Positions 50,019 through 59,123 of a DNA stretch of 64,000 nt are shown here, one piece after another. Origin of the DNA: Spirochaetota bacterium. GTDB taxonomy: Bacteria > Spirochaetota > Spirochaetia > Treponematales > Treponemataceae. Within the stretch, counting starts at the first letter, position 1. Every line of letters begins with the position of its first letter. The notes under the pieces are model-generated. The model was not told where the DNA came from and ran no database searches. It saw nothing but the letters and a program-made list of their open reading frames with translations. The position numbers and the translations under genes are program-made. The stretch is taken from assembly GCA_023443865.1 (NCBI GenBank), contig JAEZST010000022.1, positions 620,001-684,000 of the forward strand, written 5' to 3'.

Positions 50019-50561
50019 ATGGAAAAAACCATTTTTGCCGGTTTCGGCGGACAGGGTATCATCTCTCTCGGCCAAATCTGGGCGTATTGCGGCATGGAAG
50101 AGGGCAAGCAGGTAAGCTTTTTCCCCTTCTACGGCGCCGAAAAACGCGGCGGAATCGCCCGCGCCAACTGCGTGGTTTCCGAGACCCCGATCGCCAGTCC
50201 CGTCATCTCGCGCGCCGATTCGGCGGTCGTGATGAACCGGGATAGCCTGGACGTCTGCGTATCCACCCTGAAGGACGGGGCCCTTATGCTCGTAAACAGC
50301 TCCCTGGTTCCCCTTTCGGAATTGCCGAAGGCGGTACTGGAGCGGTTCCGCGTCGTACCCGTGGCCGCCACGGAGATCGCCGACCGAATGGGCAACGTGC
50401 GCGTAGCCAACATGGTTATGCTCGGCGCCCTGGCGAAAAAGACCGGCGCGGTGCTCTTAAACCGCCTGGACGAGGTGCTCACCCACTTTTTTCCGGGAGC
50501 CAAGCGAAAGCTCATTCCCCTGAACGTGGAAGCGGTCAAGGCGGGCATGGAATCGTGCTAG
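50019..50561 (+). CDS. 2-oxoacid:ferredoxin oxidoreductase gamma subunit
   Basis: A 180-residue subunit (PFOR domain III). The start FAGFGGQGIISLG and FPFYGAEKRGG are diagnostic. It completes the heterotetramer. No terminator follows; trkA starts 33 bases later behind its own -10 box. Confidence 0.93.
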   Translation: MEKTIFAGFGGQGIISLGQIWAYCGMEEGKQVSFFPFYGAEKRGGIARANCVVSETPIASPVISRADSAVVMNRDSLDVCVSTLKDGALMLVNSSLVPLSELPKAVLERFRVVPVAATEIADRMGNVRVANMVMLGALAKKTGAVLLNRLDEVLTHFFPGAKRKLIPLNVEAVKAGMESC

Positions 50562-50581
50562 CCTAAGGGCGCGCGGTCCGG

Positions 50582-50587
50582 TATAAT
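50582..50587 (+). promoter_or_regulatory. Consensus -10 box before trkA, leaderless geometry
   Basis: TATAAT ends seven bases before the trkA ATG at 50595. No clear -35 and no Shine-Dalgarno. Confidence 0.45.
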
Positions 50588-50594
50588 GGGCCGC

Positions 50595-52001
50595 ATGCGA
50601 ATCGTGATAGTCGGCGCGGGCCTGGTCGGAACGGCGATCGCCCGCGAACTCATCAAGGAAAAACACGACGTCGTCCTTATCGAGCAAAACCCCGAAACGG
50701 CCAGGCTCGCGGACAACGAATTGGACTGCCTCATCATCAACGAGGACGGTACGCGGCCGGAAACCCTGACCGCCGCCCGGATCGATACCGCGGATTGGTT
50801 CATTTCCATGACCGGCTCGGACTCGGTCAATATCGTGGCCTGCGGCCTCGTTTCGGCCGAATCCAAGCGGACCCGGACCATCGCCCGGGTCGAAACTCCC
50901 TTCTATTCAGGCCTTTCGAAGGCGCAACGCGATACCTTCGGCATAGACTATTTGGTGAACCCCGCCCTGGAAGCTGCCCGCCAGCTGGTCCGTATCGTCG
51001 CCCAGGGGTTCGCCGGCGCCGTCTATCCCCTGCACAACGGGGCGCTCCAGCTCAGGACGGTCCCCGCCACCTCGCTACCCGGCTTTATCGGGCATACCCT
51101 CGGCGAGCTTAGGCAAAGCTCGCTCCGGCACTTTCTGGTCGCGGCGGTCGTGCGCGACGGCGGCATAATCGTGCCCAAGGGCGATTGCCGGATCGTGAGC
51201 ACGGACCGGCTCTACGTTCTCGGACCGCCCGACTCCCTCGACGTCCTTCTCGGCAAGGTGCACGGCTTGGACGACGCGGTCCGAAGGGTTTTGGTTCTCG
51301 GCGCCACGAGGGTTTCCGAGCGCATTATGGAATACCTTTCGGCCGATACGCCCGTCGAGGGCGGCCGTCGGGGCAAGGCGGTGCGCCTTTTCAGCCGGAA
51401 GCCGGACATAACCCTCATCGAGGCTTCCTCCGAATCCTGTAAGCGCGTCTCCCGGGAATTCCAGAATATTTCCGTTATTTGCGCGGACAGTTCCGAAACC
51501 GGCGTTTTGGAGGCCGCGGGGGTTGACCGGGTCGATCTCTACGTGGCGGCCACGGGTTCCCAATCCAAGAATTTCATCTCGGCGCAGCTGGCGAAAATGC
51601 TCGGCGCGAAAAAGGTTATAGCCCTTGCCGAAAACGACCGGCTTTTCCCCCTGCAGCATAAACTCGACCTGGACGCGGTGGTCTGCGCCAACGACGCGGT
51701 GGGCGCGGCAGTCTTGGAAATCGTCAGAAAAGCGCACATGCGCACCATTTTCGGGTTTTACGAGGACGACGTGGAGATCATCGAGCTCCGCATGGACGCG
51801 GCTTCTCCCGTGGCGGGGCAGGCTCTGCGAGACGTGGTGCTCCCGGCTGACGTATTGATCGCCTTCATCATTAAGAACGATACCTTTATCGTGCCCTCGG
51901 GCGACACCGTGCTCTCCGGCGGCGACGAGATCGGGCTGGTTGCCCGCAAGCAGCAGATAACCGCCTTGGAAGCCATATTCGGGGGAGCGGATGATCTCTA
52001 A
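50595..52001 (+). CDS. trkA: TrkA, K+ uptake regulatory subunit
   Basis: A 468-residue cytoplasmic gating subunit of the Trk potassium channel. It has two RCK units, each an NAD(H)-binding Rossmann domain and a TrkA_C domain. The first starts MRIVIVGAGLVGTAIARELI; the second starts near 232 with RRVLVLGATRVSERI. ATG 50595 gives the canonical N terminus; ATG 50586 would add three residues. It overlaps trkH by 11 bases. Confidence 0.95.
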   Translation: MRIVIVGAGLVGTAIARELIKEKHDVVLIEQNPETARLADNELDCLIINEDGTRPETLTAARIDTADWFISMTGSDSVNIVACGLVSAESKRTRTIARVETPFYSGLSKAQRDTFGIDYLVNPALEAARQLVRIVAQGFAGAVYPLHNGALQLRTVPATSLPGFIGHTLGELRQSSLRHFLVAAVVRDGGIIVPKGDCRIVSTDRLYVLGPPDSLDVLLGKVHGLDDAVRRVLVLGATRVSERIMEYLSADTPVEGGRRGKAVRLFSRKPDITLIEASSESCKRVSREFQNISVICADSSETGVLEAAGVDRVDLYVAATGSQSKNFISAQLAKMLGAKKVIALAENDRLFPLQHKLDLDAVVCANDAVGAAVLEIVRKAHMRTIFGFYEDDVEIIELRMDAASPVAGQALRDVVLPADVLIAFIIKNDTFIVPSGDTVLSGGDEIGLVARKQQITALEAIFGGADDL

Positions 52002-53457
52002 ACACGGCGAGGCGAAGTCTCTTTTCCGGGCCGTGTCCGTCCTCCTTTCGGTGATCTCGGTCTTTATCCTGATGTGCATGCTCGCCGGCCTCGCCTTGGG
52101 CGAGGGTTTGGCCGCGGTCCGCGCCTTCGCGCTGCCTTCGGCCCTGGGCGCCCTTCTTTTTAGCCTGTCCTTCCTGGTCGTTACCGAACGGGTCGTCCTG
52201 AGCTCCCGGTTTGGCTATCTCTTCGTGGTCCTTTCCTGGGTCTCGGCTTCCGTAATCGGCGCCTTGCCCTTTTTCCTCTCCGGTTGGATTCCCTCGTTCA
52301 TCGACTCCCTTTTTGAGTCCATGTCGGGCTTTACTACCACCGGGGCGACGATCCTGACGGATATCGAATCCCTTCCCCGCTCCCTTTTGCTCTGGCGGGC
52401 CACCACCCACTGGCTGGGCGGCATGGGAATCGTGGTGCTCACCGTAGCCATATTCCCCCTCCTGGGCATTTCCGGCCGGGCGCTCATGGAGGCCGAGGCC
52501 CCGGGGCCCCAAGTGGACAAGTTTACCCCCCGGCTCTCCCAAACCGCCTCCATCCTGTGGCTCGTCTACCTGGGGCTTACGGTCGCGCTGGTCGCGCTCC
52601 TCATGCTCGGGGGGATGGACATCATCGACGCGGTGACCCATTCGTTCGCCACCATGGCGACCGGGGGATTCTCAACGAAAAACGCATCGGTCGGCACCTT
52701 CGGTTCTGCCTACATCGACGCGGTCATGACGGTATTCATGGTGCTCGCGGGCTCCAACTTCGCCCTGCATTGGAAACTGCTGCACGGCGATTTTCGCTCC
52801 GTATTCCGCGATTCCGAGTGGAAGGCCTACATCGCCATATTCGGCGTAGCCTCGGTCCTGGTTACCCTCAACCTCCGTTCCTCGGGTGCTTACGAGGGCT
52901 TTTTCGCCTCGCTTCGCTTCGCCTCCTTCCAGGTTGCCTCGATCCTCACCACCACCGGCTTCGGCACGGCGGACTACCTGCAGTGGCCGTTTTTTTCCCA
53001 GGCGGTCCTTTTTGCCGTGATGTTTATCGGGGGCTGTTCCGGTTCAACCGGCGGCGGCATCAAGGTGGGCCGCATCCTGACCCTCGTGAAGATGGGCTTC
53101 GCGGAAATGAGGTATATGGTCAATCCCCGCGGCGTTTTCGGCATCTTTATGAACAGGCAGTACATGAATAAAAAAATCGTCTACAACATCGCGGCGATGG
53201 TGTGGCTCTACCTGTGCACGGTCATTATTTCCACCCTGGTGGTGGCCTGGGGCGGGTTCGATATCATGACGAGCCTTACGGCCACTCTCGCGACGCTGGG
53301 CAATATCGGGCCTGGCTTTTCCCTGGTGGGACCCCTGTACAATTACGCCTTTTTCCCCGACTGGATAAAGCTGTGGCTATACGCCATGATGTTGGTCGGC
53401 CGGCTCGAGGTGTTCACCGTCTTCGTCCTTTTCACGAAATCCTTCTGGAAACGATAG
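51991..53457 (+). CDS. trkH: TrkH, K+ uptake channel subunit
   Basis: A 488-residue membrane protein with four pseudo-repeats of the K+ channel fold. The selectivity-filter equivalents are TTTGATI, MATGGFST, TTTGFGT and LGNIGPGF. It imports K+ with TrkA. It is followed by an 18-base tandem repeat that includes its stop codon and the start of mtgA. Confidence 0.95.
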   Translation: MISKHGEAKSLFRAVSVLLSVISVFILMCMLAGLALGEGLAAVRAFALPSALGALLFSLSFLVVTERVVLSSRFGYLFVVLSWVSASVIGALPFFLSGWIPSFIDSLFESMSGFTTTGATILTDIESLPRSLLLWRATTHWLGGMGIVVLTVAIFPLLGISGRALMEAEAPGPQVDKFTPRLSQTASILWLVYLGLTVALVALLMLGGMDIIDAVTHSFATMATGGFSTKNASVGTFGSAYIDAVMTVFMVLAGSNFALHWKLLHGDFRSVFRDSEWKAYIAIFGVASVLVTLNLRSSGAYEGFFASLRFASFQVASILTTTGFGTADYLQWPFFSQAVLFAVMFIGGCSGSTGGGIKVGRILTLVKMGFAEMRYMVNPRGVFGIFMNRQYMNKKIVYNIAAMVWLYLCTVIISTLVVAWGGFDIMTSLTATLATLGNIGPGFSLVGPLYNYAFFPDWIKLWLYAMMLVGRLEVFTVFVLFTKSFWKR

Positions 53458-53489
53458 GCCTAATGGAAACGATAAGCCCAATGGAAACG
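53446..53489 (+). repeat. 18-base tandem repeat at the trkH/mtgA junction
   Basis: Units TGGAAACGATAGGCCTAA and TGGAAACGATAAGCCCAA (two mismatches) plus a partial third TGGAAACG. The first unit encodes the end of TrkH and its stop; the others form the start of MtgA. Confidence 0.8.
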
Positions 53490-54248
53490 CGACCCGCAAA
53501 GAAACGGACTCCCGGGAAGGGCGTCCGTTTACCCCGAATGGGCGCGATCACGCCCGAGCTCAGAAAGAACGCCGCGTTCCTCGCGCGGCGCGGCGCCCTG
53601 GCCCTGGGCTCGTTCGTCCTTTGGCTGCACCTGCTTTTCGTCGTGGCGACCATGCCCCTCGTCCTGTACTGCAAATGGTTTGACCCGCCGGTGACGGGGA
53701 TCATGCTGTACCGAAGCGTGATCTGGAATTGGAAAAACGAGCCGATCCGCTTCGTCCCCCTGGAAAAGATACCGTCCCGCTTCAGGAATATGGCGGTAAA
53801 GGTGGAGGACGGCTCGTTCATGACCCATCGCGGCATCTTGTTGCCCGCGCTGAAAAACGCCTGGCGGCTCAATAAGAATCTGGGCGAACCCATGTACGGC
53901 GGCAGTACCATTACCATGCAAACCGCCCGAACCCTCTTTCTCAACCCGGAGAAGAGCTACCTGAGAAAATACCTCGAAATGATCCTCGCCCTGGAAATGG
54001 AATACGTAATGGGCAAGGACCGGATTCTCGAGCTCTACCTCAATTACGCGGAGTGGGGGAAGGGCGTGTACGGCATGAACGGGGCTTCCTGGCATTACTG
54101 GAAAACCGACGTGGGCCGGATTTCCACCGACCGCGCCGTCCGGCTCGTCACGCTGCTTTCGTCGCCGATCAAGTACGGCCCCGATACCATTTCCAAAAGC
54201 GCCATACTCAGGCAGCGCTACGCGTACCTGGTCAAGCGGTTCGAGTAA
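53463..54248 (+). CDS. mtgA: MtgA, monofunctional peptidoglycan glycosyltransferase
   Basis: A 261-residue GT51 enzyme that polymerises lipid II into glycan strands. It has a basic N terminus, a transmembrane helix at about 42-63 and the GT51 domain. Catalytic-site motifs are VKVEDGSFMTHRG (Glu in VED), GGSTITMQTARTLFLN and KDRILELYLNYAEWG. No transpeptidase domain follows. ATG 53463 lies in the tandem repeat; ATG 53481 is an alternative start. Gene order after trkH suggests one transcript. Convergent with the alpha-galactosidase gene. Confidence 0.92.
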   Translation: METISPMETRPAKKRTPGKGVRLPRMGAITPELRKNAAFLARRGALALGSFVLWLHLLFVVATMPLVLYCKWFDPPVTGIMLYRSVIWNWKNEPIRFVPLEKIPSRFRNMAVKVEDGSFMTHRGILLPALKNAWRLNKNLGEPMYGGSTITMQTARTLFLNPEKSYLRKYLEMILALEMEYVMGKDRILELYLNYAEWGKGVYGMNGASWHYWKTDVGRISTDRAVRLVTLLSSPIKYGPDTISKSAILRQRYAYLVKRFE

Positions 54249-54255
54249 GATTCCC

Positions 54256-56496
54256 TCAAACCCGCTTAAGCCGGATAATGGCGAAGGTCCAGTCAGAGCG
54301 CGAGACCGGCAGCGCGATACCCGGTCCCATCAGGTCGGCCCCGTAGAGGAGCGCGCCCGCGACGGGGAATCCCGCCAAAAGGCCGAGCCCCTCGCTCGTT
54401 TCCGTTTCCTCCACGCGGTAAAGCGAGTCCGGATCGAGCCCGTCCAGGCTTAATCTCCCCGCGGCCGGATTGGGCGCGTTCATCTCGCGGTAGAAGCAGA
54501 AAAGGGCCTCGCTTTTATCGGGCAAGGCGAACAGCCATGCCGTCTCGTTGCCCTCAAAGGGGCTTCTCAGCCGCCATACATCGCCCGTGCGAACGATTCG
54601 TTCCCTTCGTTTCCAGGCGGCAACCTGGCCCGCGATAGCGCGCAATTCCCTTTTATCCAAGGCGGTCAGGTCCAATTCGTACCCGAAGGAACCGGTGAGG
54701 GCCGCCGCGTAACGGAAATCGAAGGGCATGACCCGTCCCGTTTGATGGTTCGGCGAGGCGGAAACGTGGGCCGACATGCCGGAAAAGGGGTATACCAGCG
54801 AGGTTCCCCACTGTATGCGCAATCGTTCCCGCGCGTCGGTGTCGTCGCTGGTCCAGAATTGCGGCATGAAGTAGAGCATTCCCGGGTCGTAGCGGCCGCC
54901 CCCGCTCGCGCATCCCTCGAATAAGACCCGCGGGAAACGGGCGGTAAGTTCCCGCATGACCGCGTAGGTTCCTTCCAGGAAGCGTCGGGTAAACTCTCCC
55001 TGTCGCTCCGCTCCGAGCGAAGCGGAATATATGTCGGTAAGCGGGCGGTTGAAATCCCATTTGACGTAGGAAACGTTCGCGCTCTGGAGGATACGGGAGA
55101 TTGAATCGATGAGATACCGGCGTACGTCTTCCCGTGTCATGTCGATCACCAGTTGGTTTCGGCATTCCTGCGGCTCGAGAGCGGGTACGGTAACGGCCCA
55201 ATCGGGATGGGCGCGATACAGGTCGCTGTCCGGCGAGATCATTTCCGGCTCGAACCAAAGACCGAAGCGAAGTCCCCGTTTGTGCGCGTCCGCGGCAAGG
55301 GCCTCCAAGCCTCCCGGAAGTTTCTTCCGGTCGCACGTCCAGTCGCCGAGCGAGGTCTTGTCGTTATCCCGGCGGCCGAACCAGCCGTCGTCCAGGACGA
55401 AGAGTTCGATCCCCGTTCCCGCGCAGGCGTCCATAAGGGATACCAGCCTTTGGTGGTCGAAGTCGAAATAGGTGCCTTCCCAATTATTGATGAGCACGGG
55501 CCGCGGCGAATCGGCGAAGGCGGATACGCAGAGGTTATCGCGGTAGAGCCGGTGATAGGTACGCGACAGGTCGCCCAAGCCGCGCGGAGCGTGCGCCAGC
55601 ACCGCCTGGGGACTGGCCAAACTGGCGCCCGGCTCCAGACGCCAGGAAAAATCGGTACCGCAGGACGAAACGACGATTCGTGACACGTCGAATTGGTCGG
55701 TATCGACGGAGATCGCGAAATCGCCGCTCCAGACGAGGGAGAAGCCCCATGCCTTGCCCGACCGCTCGCCTGAGTCAGCGGTGACTAAGGCGGTAAAGGG
55801 ATTGAACGCATGGCCGGAAAAGCCGCGGTCGCTGCCGATCACCCGAAGGCCCCTGCGTATCGGCTGCCGGTCCGGTTGGCGTTCCCTTCCCCAGGAACCC
55901 GAAAGGGTGATTTGGTCCATCCCAACCGCCGGTAGGTACATTGCCGCCGAAGCGAGGTTTCGTACCCGGACCGGCTCATCGCCCTCGTTGGTCAATACTA
56001 CGGAAGAGGCGACGGCGTTATGGCCCTCAATGAGGGTGAGGCGGAGTTCCGCCTTCAGCTTTCGAAAGGTATCCGCGAGGGTGAAGGTGAGGGTGATCGC
56101 CTTCTCTCCGTCGCGGGCGCGAAGGGAGGGAAGGGGATTCCCCAAACTGTCGGGCAAGGCCGGAAAGCCCTCTGAGATTTCCGCCGACAGGAACCGAAGC
56201 CGCGCCGAAACCGTTCCGTCGGCGAAAACGATCCGTACCGCGGCGGCCTTTACGTCTCCCGAACCGGCGCTGGGTAGCGCCAGGGGCGAGGAATCGGGGC
56301 TCCAATCGCATCCCGGCATGGGCGGCGACCGCGAGACCAAATCGAGCAGGTTCGCGTACGAGGCAAGCTCCCGGTTTCCGGCGCGGGCCCCCCACCAAGC
56401 CTGGAAAAGGTATCCGTCGCGAACGACGTAAAAAAGCGAGGCGTCGGGCGTGTCCAGGCGGTACACCCCGCGTTCGGCATCGAGCGTAATGGGCAT
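54256..56496 (-). CDS. GH36 alpha-galactosidase
   Basis: A 746-residue glycoside hydrolase family 36 enzyme that releases alpha-galactose from raffinose-type sugars or galactomannan oligomers. It has an N-terminal beta-sandwich (about 1-320) and a (beta/alpha)8 barrel with NNWEGTYFDF and FVLDDGWFG. The nucleophile is Asp481 (KWDFNR), with GCASGGGRYDPGM and the acid/base in WTSDDTDA (about 551-552) further on. No signal peptide, so it is cytoplasmic and implies uptake of the oligosaccharide. It starts 23 bases downstream of the chemoreceptor stop, on the same strand. Confidence 0.93.
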   Translation of the reverse strand: MPITLDAERGVYRLDTPDASLFYVVRDGYLFQAWWGARAGNRELASYANLLDLVSRSPPMPGCDWSPDSSPLALPSAGSGDVKAAAVRIVFADGTVSARLRFLSAEISEGFPALPDSLGNPLPSLRARDGEKAITLTFTLADTFRKLKAELRLTLIEGHNAVASSVVLTNEGDEPVRVRNLASAAMYLPAVGMDQITLSGSWGRERQPDRQPIRRGLRVIGSDRGFSGHAFNPFTALVTADSGERSGKAWGFSLVWSGDFAISVDTDQFDVSRIVVSSCGTDFSWRLEPGASLASPQAVLAHAPRGLGDLSRTYHRLYRDNLCVSAFADSPRPVLINNWEGTYFDFDHQRLVSLMDACAGTGIELFVLDDGWFGRRDNDKTSLGDWTCDRKKLPGGLEALAADAHKRGLRFGLWFEPEMISPDSDLYRAHPDWAVTVPALEPQECRNQLVIDMTREDVRRYLIDSISRILQSANVSYVKWDFNRPLTDIYSASLGAERQGEFTRRFLEGTYAVMRELTARFPRVLFEGCASGGGRYDPGMLYFMPQFWTSDDTDARERLRIQWGTSLVYPFSGMSAHVSASPNHQTGRVMPFDFRYAAALTGSFGYELDLTALDKRELRAIAGQVAAWKRRERIVRTGDVWRLRSPFEGNETAWLFALPDKSEALFCFYREMNAPNPAAGRLSLDGLDPDSLYRVEETETSEGLGLLAGFPVAGALLYGADLMGPGIALPVSRSDWTFAIIRLKRV

Positions 56497-56519
56497 GGCG
56501 TGCTGTCCCCTCTATGGCC

Positions 56520-58139
56520 TTAGGCGTGTAGGCTGAGTTTTTTGGCTTGCTCTATGTTCAGCGTTCCCGCTTCGGACACGCTGTCGGTAGACCGCGAAAT
56601 GCCTTCCACGGCCGATTCGAGCCCGGAAACCAGGGAACGGAGCTGTTCGGTTATCTTGGAGATGTGCGTGAAAGAGGCCCTCTGTTCCCCGACGCCCTCC
56701 GTCACTTCCCGGACCTTTTCCGCGCTGGACTCGGTACTGGTGACCAATTCCCGAACCTGTACGACCATATCCTTCGCCCCGGTGTCCATCTCGCCGATTC
56801 CCCGGAGAATCTCGTCGATGGCGCCTACCAGGGCGGCCGTCTCCGCGGTATTCCGTTCCACGAACCGGGTAAACTCTTCCATTAGCTTGCCGGTTTCGGC
56901 CACGGTACGTCCGTTGTCATGCAAGAGGGTTTCGATGGTACCCGCGTTGCGCTGGGTCTCTTCCGAGAGCTTTCGGATTTCCTGCGCCACCACCGCGAAA
57001 CCCTTGCCCGCCGATCCCGCCCGTGCCGCCTCGATGGAGGCGTTCATGGAAAGCAAGGCGGTACGGCTCGCTATGTCCTGCACGGTTTGCACGAAGCCCC
57101 CGATTCCCGTTGACGAATGTTCCACCGAATCCATGCCTTCCCGCAGGCGGGTCAGCAATTCCCTCTGCCGCGAAGCGCCCGTGGCGATATCGTTCAGATT
57201 GTCGCGGCGGCGGGTCGCGATGGCGCTGATGCTTTCGATATTGGACGATATTTCGGTGATGGTCGCAGAGGTCTCGTTAATCACCGCGTGTTGCGTGCCG
57301 AGTTCTCTCTCCATTTCACGGGCCTTTCCCAGGATCGTCTCGCTGGCGCCTTCGAAGCGCCGCGTTTCGCCGGCCAGGCCGTCGGCGCTTTCGTGTATTT
57401 CACGCTGCGCCGCGACGATCAGGTCTGAATGGCCGCGGACTTCCCGCACGGCGGCGAGGAGGCGATCGCCGATCGCGATGCCTTCCTTCGCGTCCTGGAC
57501 GAGGGAGTGGAACTCCGAGAAGGATTTCCGGGCTATCTTGCTTTCGCTCTCGGCCACGTCCAATAGTTCCCCGTAAAGGCGGTGCAGAACCATCAGGATC
57601 GTGTTTTCCAGGATCAGGCCGATAAAGCCGGCGCCCGCCACCGCGATGGTTACCGTGGGGTACGCGACAAGCGTGGGCCGGTAAAGGGTGGCGAAAAATA
57701 GGACCCATCCGATGACTACCGACGTGAAGAAAAAGTAGATTTGCTTTTTCGAAAGCGAGACCATCATGTTGCATACCGCGACGGCGCCCGCGAATGCGAA
57801 GGGACGGTAGGCCTCATGGGGCAAACCTTCGTATTTCATGCAAAAAAGAACGGAAAGGGCCGCCGCGGTCAGGGTCAACGTCATAAGCGCCACGGCCCGT
57901 TCCAGTTTTCCCGCGCGAAGCAGGAAGAGCGAGACGGCGAGAATTATCGCCAGGCCCAGGAGAACGAAAAAGAATGGGGTGAGCCCCGCGGACAGGTATG
58001 AAACCGCCGGCAGCAGCACGAACGCGATAAAACTCGCCAAGGCGGTTATTATGATATACGGAAGCTGTTGCGTGACGCGGAACGATAGGCCGAGCAGGCG
58101 ATCCGGCGGTATAAAACGGGAAGTATTAAATCCGGACAT
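56520..58139 (-). CDS. Methyl-accepting chemotaxis protein with polytopic membrane domain
   Basis: A 539-residue chemoreceptor. Residues about 25-190 form six hydrophobic helices with very short loops, so there is no large periplasmic ligand domain. A cytoplasmic coiled coil follows, with the conserved signalling tip ASIEAARAGSAGKGFAVVAQ (about 375-395) and EIRKLSEET. It controls CheA and flagellar rotation. The membrane-embedded input suggests a lipophilic, energy-state or protein-partner signal. GH36 lies directly downstream. Confidence 0.93.
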   Translation of the reverse strand: MSGFNTSRFIPPDRLLGLSFRVTQQLPYIIITALASFIAFVLLPAVSYLSAGLTPFFFVLLGLAIILAVSLFLLRAGKLERAVALMTLTLTAAALSVLFCMKYEGLPHEAYRPFAFAGAVAVCNMMVSLSKKQIYFFFTSVVIGWVLFFATLYRPTLVAYPTVTIAVAGAGFIGLILENTILMVLHRLYGELLDVAESESKIARKSFSEFHSLVQDAKEGIAIGDRLLAAVREVRGHSDLIVAAQREIHESADGLAGETRRFEGASETILGKAREMERELGTQHAVINETSATITEISSNIESISAIATRRRDNLNDIATGASRQRELLTRLREGMDSVEHSSTGIGGFVQTVQDIASRTALLSMNASIEAARAGSAGKGFAVVAQEIRKLSEETQRNAGTIETLLHDNGRTVAETGKLMEEFTRFVERNTAETAALVGAIDEILRGIGEMDTGAKDMVVQVRELVTSTESSAEKVREVTEGVGEQRASFTHISKITEQLRSLVSGLESAVEGISRSTDSVSEAGTLNIEQAKKLSLHA

Positions 58140-58184
58140 GGCATCCCCTTTTCTTAATGTATCCTTACGGTAGGAGCGGTTTTA

Positions 58185-58218
58185 TTCAGTATACCACCGG
58201 GTTTTTCTGTGGTACAGT
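58185..58218. promoter_or_regulatory. Divergent start region of chemoreceptor and cyclase genes
   Basis: Rightward -10 TACAGT (58213-58218) ends six bases before the cyclase ATG; leftward TATACT serves the chemoreceptor. TACCAC (58192-58197) and GTGGTA (58210-58215) form an inverted repeat over both -10 boxes. No good -35 on either side. Confidence 0.4.
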
Positions 58219-58224
58219 AAAAAT

Positions 58225-59115
58225 ATGTTGGTCTCCCTTAAGAACAGGATAATTCAGCTCAAAGACGCGGACACGGGCGGCTTAACGCAAATTGCCCTGG
58301 GCCTGGAACGCGACGGAACCCTGGTCATTACCGACGCCGACCACGACATTCCCCAATTTACCGAGCGGGTGCGCCTCAACGGCTTTCCGACGGACGAAGC
58401 CATCGCCGCGGCGGTATCCAATGCCTTAGGCGGTACGCGCGAATTCGTCAAGGCCCTTGACTCCACCATCGATCTCGACGCTTCCGTACTCGCCGGGCTC
58501 GGAAAAATGCCCGTGGACATTTTCGACAACGTCTATTTAGCCGAGGTAAAGGACGACGCCTTGATTCTGTGCGTGGACATGCGGAACTTTTCGGACTTTC
58601 TCTGCACGAATCCGGAAGAGACCGTCTTCGATCTCATTAAGGAGTTCACTTCGAACTTTCTTTCCTGCGTGAACCAGTTCGCCTTCGACTGTTCCTACTA
58701 TAAGCTTATGGGCGACGGCGCCATCGTAATCTGGGACAAGACCAGCCAAAAAACCGTTTCCGAGGCCCTCAACGTATTCGACACGTACTCGGACTTCACC
58801 GAAGAGGAACTGTTCAAGCCTTACGGCGGCCTCGGCCTGGCCGGCGCCCTCGTATCCGAGAAGGTATTCAAATACGAAATTTCGGCCGAGGCCTCGCAGC
58901 TCAAGTATCGCGATTACGTGGGCTACGGGATAAACCTCGCCTGCAGGCTACAGGCCTTGGCCCATAAAGACGAGTTGATCATTAACCACGCGTTGCGGAA
59001 GACTGGCTATGTCCCGTCCGAATCCCGCGCGGACGAACGCGTTCTCGGCGAACTCAGGCGCCTGAAAGGGCTCCGGAACGAGGATTCCCGGGAAGCCCTT
59101 TTTTACCGGCGCTAG
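58225..59115 (+). CDS. Class III nucleotide cyclase
   Basis: A 296-residue soluble protein. Residues about 1-105 are an N-terminal domain I do not recognise. The class III adenylate/guanylate cyclase fold follows, with metal Asp118 (CVDMRNFSDF) and Asp164 (KLMGDGAIVIW). Asn237 and Arg241, the transition-state residues, lie in GYGINLACRLQ. All four key residues are present, so cAMP or cGMP synthesis is likely. No membrane or PAS domain. No Shine-Dalgarno; leaderless-type start. Divergent from the chemoreceptor. Confidence 0.82.
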   Translation: MLVSLKNRIIQLKDADTGGLTQIALGLERDGTLVITDADHDIPQFTERVRLNGFPTDEAIAAAVSNALGGTREFVKALDSTIDLDASVLAGLGKMPVDIFDNVYLAEVKDDALILCVDMRNFSDFLCTNPEETVFDLIKEFTSNFLSCVNQFAFDCSYYKLMGDGAIVIWDKTSQKTVSEALNVFDTYSDFTEEELFKPYGGLGLAGALVSEKVFKYEISAEASQLKYRDYVGYGINLACRLQALAHKDELIINHALRKTGYVPSESRADERVLGELRRLKGLRNEDSREALFYRR

Positions 59116-59123
59116 GGGCTTTC

